Shown one piece after another: positions 52,316-63,249 of a stretch of DNA of 64,000 bases. Location: positions 1 to 64,000 of the forward strand of contig NZ_RJJT01000024.1 in NCBI RefSeq assembly GCF_003938655.1. The letters run 5' to 3'. The position numbers and the translations under genes were made by a program. Below the pieces are notes generated by a model, which saw only the letters and a program-made list of their open reading frames with translations, was not told the DNA's origin and searched no databases. Numbering within the stretch: the first letter of the stretch is position 1; each line of letters begins with the position of its first letter. This stretch comes from Rhizobium pisi (GTDB taxonomy: Bacteria > Pseudomonadota > Alphaproteobacteria > Rhizobiales > Rhizobiaceae).

Positions 52316-52402
52316 ATGACTGACATGATCCGTGATATCGCAGCATTCACCTCCATCGCAATGTTCGTTGCCAGCTTCTCGCTCATCGTCATGGCGATCT
52401 AA
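52316..52402 (+). CDS. 28-residue SOS-controlled membrane peptide (SidA-like candidate)
   Basis: A complete small frame: ATG at 52316, TAA at 52400-52402, with AAGGAG seven bases upstream. The product starts MTDMIRDIAAFT and continues as an uninterrupted hydrophobic helix ending SLIVMAI, so it should be a single-span inner-membrane peptide with a short charged N-terminus. A perfect LexA box lies in front. Caulobacter SidA is a 29-residue, LexA-controlled, single-span inhibitor of cell division, and as I recall it too is encoded next to dnaE. Size, topology, regulation and position agree; sequence similarity has not been tested. dnaE follows 117 bases downstream. Confidence 0.75.
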   Translation: MTDMIRDIAAFTSIAMFVASFSLIVMAI

Positions 52403-52519
52403 AGTTTTCAGGGGATCGCATGGCAGTCATGCGGTTCGGACGCGGGACTTCTTCTGGACATCATCTCCCTCTATGCCGACAATGCGTCCGATTCATTCGG
52501 TCGATTGGGAAGGCATGTC

Positions 52520-56017
<3,498 letters not shown>

Positions 56018-56056
56018 TCAACTCAGGTGATCGCAATTACACTCGGCTGATCGAGA

Positions 56057-57307
56057 TCACCCTCGGGTAATTGTGATGAAATCCGTGCCTTCGCCGGTCT
56101 CCGAGCCGAGGCCTGTATCGGAGATCGTCAGCGTTGAGCCGGGCGCAATCAGCGCGTCGATCCTGCGGCGGGTCTCCTCTGGGATCACGATGCGGCTGAG
56201 TGAGCGGGCAATCGGTTTGCCCATGACGATCGAGCTTTCCTGATTGGTGATCCCGAGCCGCTTCATCGTCTCGCGGGAGAGATTATTCGCCAGCGTCACG
56301 CCGAGCCAGTCCGCCGTGCCGGCCCTTTCATCGACTGCATGCAGGGTCAGAAAATGCGTGCCGAGCGCCAGGCCCGGATCGGCGATCGTCACCGGCGCTT
56401 CGAAGATCGGCTGGAAGGCTTGCCGCACCATGATGACGCCGTTCGGCGGCTCGCCCTTGCCAGCGGCCGCATAGACGGACTTGAGAAGCGTGTCGGAGAC
56501 CAGGCTTCTGTCTCCGGCAAAATCCGCCGGCCGCAGCGTCTTGAAGGTCTTGATCGCCTGCACGGTCGACGGGCCGAGCAACCCGTCCGGATCGCCGGCG
56601 GCAAAGCCGAGCTGATTGAGAAGCATCTGGATGTCGATCACCGTCTCGCGCAGCGTGCGCCGCGTGACGAGCATGCTGATCGGCTCGGACGGCTCGGCCT
56701 CGGACACTGCCGCCGGCGCCGCCGGCATCGGTATCGCAGCCGTGTCGTTCATCGCCACTTGCACCGGTTTTTGCGGGCTGTCGGGCATGGATGGCCGCAA
56801 CTCGACATCCGAAAGCAGCGGCATTGCCGCCGGCGTGTCCGGATGGAAAAGGGTGGGGTGGTCGATCGGCTGCGGCACAAGTTCGCCGTCGCTAATGATG
56901 ACGGGGACGCCAGTTTCCGTCATTCCGTAGAGCATTTTTGCGAAGGCGCCCGGCATGCGCACGCAGCCGTGCGAGGCGGGATAACGCGGCACGGAATTCG
57001 ACTCGTGCAACGCGATGCCGGACCAGGTCAGCCTTTGCATGAAAGGCATCGGGGCGGCCGAATAGAGATTGGATTCGTGGTATTTCTGCTTTTCCAGCAC
57101 GGAGAAAATGCCGCTCGGCGTCGTGTGGCCGTCTTTGCCAGTCGAGACCTTCGAGGTCGCGACGACCTCGGCGCCGTCATAGACCGCAAGCGACTGCTTG
57201 TCCTTCGAGACGAAGATCTGCAGCGTGCGCACATCCGCGGCAAAGGCGGGGTGCACGAGTGCGGTGGCCGACAGCAAGCCGAGGCCGAAGACGAGACGCG
57301 AGAACAT
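56057..57307 (-). CDS. L,D-transpeptidase (YkuD) with C-terminal peptidoglycan-binding domain
   Basis: A secreted cell-wall enzyme of 416 residues. The signal peptide starts MFSRLVFGLGLLSATALVHP and is cleaved after AFA. The YkuD domain (about residues 25-150) contains the catalytic motif YPASHGCVRM with the nucleophile Cys and upstream His. A peptidoglycan-binding domain lies about residues 215-265 (QMLLNQLGFAAGDPDGLLGPSTVQA). Rhizobiales use many L,D-transpeptidases for 3-3 crosslinks and polar growth. I use the ATG at 57307 because it begins the signal peptide; the frame opens at 57340. Confidence 0.92.
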   Translation of the reverse strand: MFSRLVFGLGLLSATALVHPAFAADVRTLQIFVSKDKQSLAVYDGAEVVATSKVSTGKDGHTTPSGIFSVLEKQKYHESNLYSAAPMPFMQRLTWSGIALHESNSVPRYPASHGCVRMPGAFAKMLYGMTETGVPVIISDGELVPQPIDHPTLFHPDTPAAMPLLSDVELRPSMPDSPQKPVQVAMNDTAAIPMPAAPAAVSEAEPSEPISMLVTRRTLRETVIDIQMLLNQLGFAAGDPDGLLGPSTVQAIKTFKTLRPADFAGDRSLVSDTLLKSVYAAAGKGEPPNGVIMVRQAFQPIFEAPVTIADPGLALGTHFLTLHAVDERAGTADWLGVTLANNLSRETMKRLGITNQESSIVMGKPIARSLSRIVIPEETRRRIDALIAPGSTLTISDTGLGSETGEGTDFITITRG

Positions 57308-57399
57308 GATACCCAACCATACGCAATACTGGTCCGGCACATTATGGGACGAAGTTTAAGGAAGATTTTATCGGCCGGATCGCGCACCCGCCTCACGGT

Positions 57400-58695
57400 T
57401 TAGTGATCGCGCTTGCTGCTGCCGAAGGTATAGCCGGTCTCGACCGTCTTGTTGCCGAACTTGTCGCGCAGCTTGTCCATCGCCGCTTCCGCCGCCGCGC
57501 GCCGGCCTGATTGCCGATCGATGAGATCGGGCGGGTCGGCGCGGGCGGCATCGCCGAGATCGGTGACGCCGATGCCGAGCAGGCGGAATTTCGTGCCGTC
57601 CGTTTCCTTTTCGAGAAGCTCGAGGCCTGTGCGAAAAATCCTGTCGGCAAGCTGTGTCGGGTCTTCGAGTTTGCGGTTGCGGGTGCGCGATTTGAAGTCG
57701 GCGGTCTTCATCTTCAGGACCACGGTTTGGCCGGCAATATCGCTCTTCTTCAGCCGCCAGGAGACCTTCTCGGAAAGGCTGCGCAGGATCGGCACCAGTT
57801 CGTCGTAGCGCGATATGTCGTCGACGAAGGTCGTCTCGGACGAAACGCTCTTGGCCGCGTCGTTGAGATGAACCTCGCGGTCGTCGATGCCGCGCGATAG
57901 CCGGGCAAGCCGCTGGCCGATGCTGCCATAGCGGCGCATCAGGTCGTTCTCCTCCATCTGCTGCAACTGCCCGATGGTGCGGATGCCGTCCGCCTCCAGC
58001 GTTGCCGCAAAGGCCTTGCCGACGCCCCAGATGGTGGTGACGGGACGCGGCGCCAGGAACTCGACCGCTTCCTCACGACCGATGACGGAAAAGCCGCGCG
58101 GCTTCTGCAGGTCGGAAGCAACCTTGGCGAGGAACTTGCAATAGGAAAGCCCGACCGAAACGGTGATACCGATCTCCTTTTCGACGCGTCGGGCGAATTT
58201 GGCGAGCGTGCGCGCCGGCGGATCGTGATGCAGCCTCTCGGTGCCGCCCAGCTCCAGGAAGGCCTCGTCGATCGAAAGCGGCTGTACCAGCGGCGTCAGA
58301 TCCTGCATCATTGCCCGCACTTGGCGCCCGACCCGGACATATTTTTCCATGTCGGGGCGGATGACGATCGCCTGGGGACATGCCTCCAGTGCCTTGAACA
58401 TCGGCATGGCCGAACGCACGCCGTGGATGCGCGCGATATAGCATGCGGTGGAGACCACGCCCCGTTTTCCGCCGCCGATGATGACGGGCTTATCGGCAAG
58501 CTCCGGATTGTCACGTTTTTCGACGGCAGCGTAAAAAGCGTCGCAATCGATGTGCGCAAGCGTCAATGCGTAGAGTTCGCGATGGCGCACGAGGCGAGGG
58601 CTGCCACACGAAATGCAACGGCGTGCCTCACCCTTCTGCTCGGCAAGGCAGTCGCGACAGAAGCCGGGTGTCTTGTCAGGCGTGGGCGTCATCAT
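57400..58695 (-). CDS. dinB: DNA polymerase IV (DinB) with N-terminal zinc finger
   Basis: A Y-family translesion polymerase of 431 residues. The first 35 residues hold a four-cysteine finger (FCRDCLAEQ, RCISCGSPR), a feature of rhizobial DinB. The palm begins LTLAHIDCDAFYAAVEKRDN with the first metal-binding Asp; the second acidic pair is in LSIDEAFLELGG. The C-terminal little finger starts about residue 275. A perfect LexA box ends only 2 bases before the ATG at 58695, leaving no room for a ribosome site, so the message may be leaderless or start further inside. ATG at 58692 is equally possible. Confidence 0.93.
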   Translation of the reverse strand: MMTPTPDKTPGFCRDCLAEQKGEARRCISCGSPRLVRHRELYALTLAHIDCDAFYAAVEKRDNPELADKPVIIGGGKRGVVSTACYIARIHGVRSAMPMFKALEACPQAIVIRPDMEKYVRVGRQVRAMMQDLTPLVQPLSIDEAFLELGGTERLHHDPPARTLAKFARRVEKEIGITVSVGLSYCKFLAKVASDLQKPRGFSVIGREEAVEFLAPRPVTTIWGVGKAFAATLEADGIRTIGQLQQMEENDLMRRYGSIGQRLARLSRGIDDREVHLNDAAKSVSSETTFVDDISRYDELVPILRSLSEKVSWRLKKSDIAGQTVVLKMKTADFKSRTRNRKLEDPTQLADRIFRTGLELLEKETDGTKFRLLGIGVTDLGDAARADPPDLIDRQSGRRAAAEAAMDKLRDKFGNKTVETGYTFGSSKRDH

Positions 58696-58697
58696 TG

Positions 58698-58712
58698 GAA
58701 CAAAGGTTGAAC
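58698..58712 (-). promoter_or_regulatory. LexA (SOS) box at dinB
   Basis: On the plus strand the site reads GAAC-AAAGGTT-GAAC, that is GTTC-N7-GTTC in the direction of dinB. It touches the dinB start region. Confidence 0.82.
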
Positions 58713-58753
58713 ATGCTGACGTTACGCCTTAAGCTCCCGAGTCACAAGAGAGG

Positions 58754-59356
58754 GTGGAAGCTTTGCCTTTGGATAACGACCTTCGTTTCGAGCCGGTGAC
58801 GCCGGAACGCTGGAGCGACTTCGAAGCCCTGTTCGGTCCGCAGGGGGCTTTCTACAATTGCTGGTGCGTCGCGCTGCGCTTGCCGCATGCGGTGAGGACG
58901 AAGATGGCGGCTGAGGAGCGCAAGGCGCATATGCGGGAGCGCATCGAAACGGGGCCGCCGCCGGGCATTCTCTGTTATGCCGGGGGCGGGCCGGTCGCCT
59001 GGGTGCAGGTCGGGCCGCGCCTCGACGTGCCGCAGTTCAATTCGCCGCGCACCGTCTCGCGGCCGTTGGAGGAGGGCGATGCGCATAATCCATCGATCTG
59101 GGCTGTCAGCTGCTTTTTTCTGCTGCCTGCACTGCGCGGCAAGGGGATGAGCCATCGCCTGCTCGCCGGCGCCATCGAGCATGCGCGGCGAGGGGGAGCA
59201 CGGTTCCTCGAAGCCTGTCCGATCGATCACGTCAAGCAGTCGAAATCTGTCACACTCTGCATCGGCTCGACGGCGATCTTCGATGCGGCCGGTTTCGAGA
59301 TGGTGGCAAGGCGCAAGGATGGCCGTCCGCTCATGCGGCTGGAGCTGCGCGACTGA
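58754..59356 (+). CDS. GNAT-family acetyltransferase
   Basis: A 200-residue protein with a GNAT-like core: WAVSCFFLLPALRGKGMSHRLLAGAIEHARR holds the acetyl-CoA loop with the Q/RxxGxG/A variant RGKGMS (split here as FFLLPALRGKGMSHRL). An earlier CWCVALR segment is typical of this subgroup. The start is uncertain: GTG at 58754 or TTG at 58763. The substrate is unknown. It is divergent from dinB, and its 3' end overlaps the convergent HAD-like gene by 26 bases. Confidence 0.8.
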   Translation: MEALPLDNDLRFEPVTPERWSDFEALFGPQGAFYNCWCVALRLPHAVRTKMAAEERKAHMRERIETGPPPGILCYAGGGPVAWVQVGPRLDVPQFNSPRTVSRPLEEGDAHNPSIWAVSCFFLLPALRGKGMSHRLLAGAIEHARRGGARFLEACPIDHVKQSKSVTLCIGSTAIFDAAGFEMVARRKDGRPLMRLELRD

Positions 59357-59999
59357 CCGTGTTGGAAAGGAAATGCGTTTCGATGAGTTCGGCCGCATGC
59401 GCCCAGTCGGCGGCGCGGGTGATGTCGTCGGCCGCCGCCGGAGCAAAACGATGGACCGGCGAGTTCGGCATCAGGTGAATGAGCAGGCAATCGGCGACGT
59501 GATCCCTTACGGAATGCAGATTGCGCGCCATATCATCGATGAAGACGACGGGAAGGGAGCGGCTCGCATGCAGCGCGTGAACGATCGGTCCCTTGGGCTG
59601 TTCGGTGGCAAGCAGAGGAAAGAGCAGGCCCATCCTGTCGAGCAGGCGACGGCGCTGTTCCTGGAACCGTGGCTGCATGGCTGTCAGGAAAAGGACGTCA
59701 GCCTCTTCCGAAAGCCGGCCAAGCGTCTCGACGACGCGGTCGAGCGGCGTCTGCCACAGCTCCTGCGCTTCGAAGAACTCTTCGATCAGCCGGCTGACCT
59801 GCTGGTCCTCGATCGCAACCCCGTCCGCCTTCGAGACGATGTTGCCGTGAAGCCGGAACGAGCGCGGCAAGAACTCATGGCCTTGGCTTTGAAGAAAAAG
59901 CTGGAAGGGGCCGATGAACTGCAGCACGACGTCGTCGACGTCGCAGACAATCAGCGGCCGCTCGCCGAGGCGAATATGCGAGATATCGAGTTCTATCAC
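59331..59999 (-). CDS. HAD-like hydrolase
   Basis: A 222-residue protein with the HAD nucleophile motif near the N-terminus (LIVCDVDDVVLQFIGP, Asp about 20), motif II in DVLFLTAMQPRF and motif IV in LPVVFIDDMARN. It is probably a phosphatase of unknown substrate. It overlaps the end of the GNAT gene by 26 bases on the other strand and starts 2 bases after the DUF3572 stop, so the two minus-strand genes form an operon. Confidence 0.8.
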   Translation of the reverse strand: MIELDISHIRLGERPLIVCDVDDVVLQFIGPFQLFLQSQGHEFLPRSFRLHGNIVSKADGVAIEDQQVSRLIEEFFEAQELWQTPLDRVVETLGRLSEEADVLFLTAMQPRFQEQRRRLLDRMGLLFPLLATEQPKGPIVHALHASRSLPVVFIDDMARNLHSVRDHVADCLLIHLMPNSPVHRFAPAAADDITRAADWAHAAELIETHFLSNTVSRAAPAA

Positions 60000-60001
60000 G
60001 C

Positions 60002-60310
60002 TCAGTATTCTCCGGAATCGAGGCCCGGAGAAGAGAAATGCCGCCAGGCGGCGGTCACCGTCTCCGGGCTGAGCCCGCTCGCCGCGCAGAAAGCCATCGC
60101 CGTCGGTTCGTGGTTCATCAGGAAATCCATCATGCCGGCAAGAAATCCCGGATCGTTGACGGCACTGCGCACCTGGCTGGGCGCCACGCCGGTGAGCGCG
60201 AGGAAGCGCCCGAACATGTCGGGATCGTCGGCAAGCCAGCCGAGCACGGCAACCGCCGTCTCATGCGGGTCGGCGGCTGGTTGTTTCGAAGTCTTGAAGT
60301 TGCTTTGCAT
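60002..60310 (-). CDS. DUF3572 family protein
   Basis: A 102-residue soluble protein with the DUF3572 pattern: AVAVLGWLADDPDMFGRFLA, then LTGVAPSQVRSAVNDPGFLA and a C-terminal LSPETVTAAWRHF. The family is found in alphaproteobacteria; no function is established. It is the first gene of a two-gene operon with the HAD-like gene and is divergent from divK. Confidence 0.85.
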   Translation of the reverse strand: MQSNFKTSKQPAADPHETAVAVLGWLADDPDMFGRFLALTGVAPSQVRSAVNDPGFLAGMMDFLMNHEPTAMAFCAASGLSPETVTAAWRHFSSPGLDSGEY

Positions 60311-60444
60311 TTCGAGGGGTAAGTTACCTTTTCTTCAACCAAATACCGCTAGCGTGCAGCTATCGGTTTCACGGAGCAATTTGTCCATATGTGCATTTCC
60401 CATGGGATGAATGACTGCGCGAACGGACGTAGGGATAGCTTGTC

Positions 60445-60816
60445 ATGCCCAAACAGGTGATGATTGTAGAAGATAACGAGCTCAACATGAAGCTCTTTCG
60501 AGACCTGATCGAGGCGTCCGGCTATACCACGATTCAGACAAGGAACGGTATGGAGGCGCTCGATCTGGCGCGCAAACATCGCCCCGACCTCATCCTCATG
60601 GATATCCAGCTTCCCGAGGTCTCCGGCCTCGAAGTCACCAAATGGCTGAAGGAAGACGACGAACTGCACGTCATTCCCGTCATCGCCGTCACGGCCTTTG
60701 CGATGAAGGGTGACGAGGAGCGGATTCGCCAGGGCGGCTGCGAGGCCTACGTTTCCAAGCCGATCTCGGTTCCAAAATTCATCGAGACGATCAAGACCTA
60801 TCTGGGCGATGCCTGA
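60445..60816 (+). CDS. divK: Cell-cycle response regulator DivK
   Basis: A stand-alone receiver domain of 123 residues: MPKQVMIVEDNELNMKLFRD at the start, phospho-acceptor Asp53 in LILMDIQLPE, switch Thr in AVTAFAMKGD and Lys in YVSKPIS. It relays signals from PleC/DivJ-type kinases to CckA in the alphaproteobacterial cell cycle. pleD follows 18 bases downstream, the arrangement also seen in Caulobacter. Confidence 0.96.
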   Translation: MPKQVMIVEDNELNMKLFRDLIEASGYTTIQTRNGMEALDLARKHRPDLILMDIQLPEVSGLEVTKWLKEDDELHVIPVIAVTAFAMKGDEERIRQGGCEAYVSKPISVPKFIETIKTYLGDA

Positions 60817-60834
60817 CGCATCGGAAAGACGCTT

Positions 60835-62208
60835 ATGACTGCGCGAATACTGGTGGTTGACGATATTCCGGCCAACGTGAAGCTGCTCGAAGCGCGGCTG
60901 CTTGCGGAGTATTTCGACGTGATGACCGCGGCCGACGGCTACGAGGCTCTGGCAATCTGCGAGCGTCACCAGGTCGATCTCATCCTGCTCGACATCATGA
61001 TGCCCGGGATAGACGGTTTCGAGGTCTGCGAGCGGCTGAAGGCCAGCCAGAAGACCGCCCATATTCCCGTCGTCATGGTGACTGCGCTCGACCAGCCGGC
61101 CGATCGCGTGCGCGGGCTGAAGGCTGGCGCCGACGATTTCCTGACGAAGCCCGTCAATGACCTGCAACTGATCTCGCGGGTCAAGAGCCTGCTGCGGCTG
61201 AAGACATTGAGCGACGAGCTGCGCATCCGCGCCGACACCGCCCATACGATGGGCATCGACAACCTCACGCGGGCAGGCGAGGGCCGCGCCGACGAGAACG
61301 CTCAGGTCCTGCTCGTCGACGGTCGCGCTAATTCGCAGGAGCGCATCATCAAGGCGCTGAAGCCCGTCGCCGACGTGCTTGCCCTTTCCGATCCGCAGGC
61401 CGCCCTCTTCGAGGCCGCCGAAAGCGCGTTCGACCTTGTCATCGTCAACGCCAATTTCGACGATTACGATCCGCTTCGCCTCTGCTCACAACTGCGCTCG
61501 CTGGAGCGGACGCGGTTCCTGCCGATCCTGATCATCACCGAGCAGGGCTCCGACGAGATGGTCGTTCGCGCGCTCGATCTCGGTGTCAATGACTACATCG
61601 TCCGTCCGGTCGATCCCAACGAACTGGTTGCCCGCAGCCTGACGCAAATCCGCCGTAAGCGCTACAACGACCGCCTGCGCAACAGCGTCAAGCAGACGAT
61701 TGAGCTTGCCGTGACCGATCCGCTGACCGGTCTTTACAACAGGCGCTATCTCGACAATCACCTGAATGTGCTTTTCAACCGTTCGATGGCCCGTGGCCGG
61801 CCGCTTTCGGTGCTGATCACCGACATCGACCGCTTCAAGCAGGTGAACGACACCTACGGCCATGACGGCGGCGACGAGGTGCTGCGGGAATTCGCAAACC
61901 GCGTCCGTTCGACCATCCGCGGTGCCGATCTCGCCTGCCGCTACGGCGGAGAGGAATTCGTCGTCGTAATGCCCGACACATCGCCGGAAGTTGCCGCCAC
62001 CGTCGCCGAACGCCTGCGCGCAGCGGTCGAAAGCACGTCTTTTGCGCTGAAACATTCAGGTCAGGCGCTGAGCGTCACCGCTTCCTTCGGCATCGCCTCG
62101 CGTATCGCCTCGGTTCTGACCCCTGATCAGTTGATGAAGCAGGCGGATCTGGCTCTCTATGAAGCCAAGAATACGGGCCGTAACCGTGTGGTCGCCGCGG
62201 CCGCCTGA
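60835..62208 (+). CDS. pleD: PleD diguanylate cyclase (REC-REC-GGDEF)
   Basis: A 457-residue response regulator. The first receiver has Asp53 in LILLDIMMPG; the second (about 155-275) is an adaptor receiver with VIVNANFDDYDP at the acceptor region. The GGDEF domain starts about residue 285 (LAVTDPLTGLYNRRYLDNHL), with CRYGGEEFVVVMP as the active site and an intact I-site RGAD five residues before. It makes c-di-GMP during the swarmer-to-stalked type transition. It is co-transcribed with divK. Confidence 0.97.
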   Translation: MTARILVVDDIPANVKLLEARLLAEYFDVMTAADGYEALAICERHQVDLILLDIMMPGIDGFEVCERLKASQKTAHIPVVMVTALDQPADRVRGLKAGADDFLTKPVNDLQLISRVKSLLRLKTLSDELRIRADTAHTMGIDNLTRAGEGRADENAQVLLVDGRANSQERIIKALKPVADVLALSDPQAALFEAAESAFDLVIVNANFDDYDPLRLCSQLRSLERTRFLPILIITEQGSDEMVVRALDLGVNDYIVRPVDPNELVARSLTQIRRKRYNDRLRNSVKQTIELAVTDPLTGLYNRRYLDNHLNVLFNRSMARGRPLSVLITDIDRFKQVNDTYGHDGGDEVLREFANRVRSTIRGADLACRYGGEEFVVVMPDTSPEVAATVAERLRAAVESTSFALKHSGQALSVTASFGIASRIASVLTPDQLMKQADLALYEAKNTGRNRVVAAAA

Positions 62209-62667
62209 CGAATCATTTGCCGCCATAGACGCCATATTGGAGTTTTCCACTGCGGTAAGTGAATTATTACGGATTTTTAATGCTGGCCTGCGCGATGCGC
62301 AGTGAAAATTTTGCAACTTAATAGCCCAAAAATGGACTTCCCGCATTCCTGCGAATGTGCTGACATTCGCTAGTCTCGAAGACGTTAGGCCATCACTGGA
62401 AACGAAACAGAGACTATAAAAAACCTGCGGCCAACAGGGTGCAAATAGATTGCGCCGACGTCACCTGACTTAAGGGGAGGGGAGGCGTAAGTTATTAGGC
62501 TATATTGTCGAATTTCTTCGGCGGTTCATGCGGCGCGCTTCGAACCCAAGCAAAGCCCCTAAATCTTTGTATGTACCAAAATTGGGCTTTTAACCATAGA
62601 ATCAAGCTTAGAAAAATAACCATTAAGAATTTGTTGATTTTCTTTCATTTTTGCGCAAATTATCGGC
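62209..62667. other. Non-coding region after pleD
   Basis: No gene is visible. The stretch 62570-62665 is AT-rich and contains the candidate promoter TTGATT (62634-62639) with AATTAT (62658-62663), 18 bases apart, pointing toward the structured segment that follows. Confidence 0.45.
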
Positions 62668-62855
62668 TCATAAGAGAAGCGCTCCCGTAGAGGAGTTGTC
62701 GATACCCCATGATGCTCAGGTCCGCCGCATCTCCTGGGTCGTGGGGTCGGTCGGCTAGTAGGCAAGCTATAACGGTTCCTCGTGCCGTTTTGCATGCTGG
62801 CCGACCCCCTTTCAAGAAAACGCCGCCACTTCCCGAAGATGGAAGGGCGGCGTTT
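62668..62855 (+). ncRNA. Candidate structured small RNA
   Basis: Downstream of a plausible promoter lies a non-coding segment with several nested pairings: GGGGTCGG near 62743 with CCGACCCC near 62801, AACGG with CCGTT inside it, and a terminator hairpin at 62817-62855. No reading frame fits. I do not recognise the RNA family. The limits are estimates from the promoter and terminator. Confidence 0.35.
62817..62855 (+). terminator. Terminator hairpin of the candidate small RNA
   Basis: AAAACGCCGCC and GGCGGCGTTT flank an 18-base loop. It may also back up termination from pleD. Confidence 0.7.
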
Positions 62856-62930
62856 GTCTGTTTGCGCTATCATCTTCAACGGCAGCCCGATCGGGGGCAA
62901 TCCGATCCGCGGCGATCTAATCCAGACAAT

Positions 62931-62973
62931 AAAAAACGCGCAACCCGAGGGCGCGCGCTTTTTCGAATTCCCG
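62931..62973 (-). terminator. Terminator of rpmG
   Basis: On the minus strand AAAAAGCGCGCG and CGCGTTTTTT flank a GC-rich loop, 11 bases after the rpmG stop codon. Confidence 0.75.
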
Positions 62974-62984
62974 AGACCAAGTGA

Positions 62985-63152
62985 TTACTTGATCTTGGTT
63001 TCCTTGAACTCGACGTGCTTCTTTGCAATCGGGTCGTACTTCGTCTTCGTCATCTTGTCCGTCATCGTACGGCTGTTCTTCGTCGTGACGTAGAAGAAAC
63101 CGGTGTCGGCTGTCGACAGCAGCTTGATCTTGATTGTTGTAGCCTTGGCCAT
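62985..63152 (-). CDS. rpmG: 50S ribosomal protein L33
   Basis: A 55-residue ribosomal protein: MAKATTIKIKLLSTADTGFF at the start, YVTTKNSRTMTDKM in the middle and a basic tail ending EFKETKIK. This is the cysteine-free form of L33. AGGA lies six bases before the ATG at 63152. It has its own promoter candidate and terminator, so it is transcribed alone. Confidence 0.95.
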   Translation of the reverse strand: MAKATTIKIKLLSTADTGFFYVTTKNSRTMTDKMTKTKYDPIAKKHVEFKETKIK

Positions 63153-63180
63153 GGTCGTCCTGCCTTTAAGAAAATGAAAG

Positions 63181-63207
63181 CCGTGGAAGGCGGATGAGGC
63201 TCCACGG
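63181..63207 (-). promoter_or_regulatory. Hairpin in the rpmG leader
   Basis: CCGTGGA and TCCACGG flank a 13-base loop within the rpmG leader, between the predicted promoter and the ribosome site. A role in control is possible but unproven. Confidence 0.35.
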
Positions 63208-63221
63208 CAAATTCTGGCGCG

Positions 63222-63249
63222 AAACTACGAATCCAGCCCGAAAAGTCAA
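63222..63249 (-). promoter_or_regulatory. Candidate promoter of rpmG
   Basis: On the minus strand TTGACT (63249-63244) and TAGTTT (63227-63222) are 16 bases apart. The -35 hexamer overlaps the last codons of the MFS gene. Confidence 0.5.
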
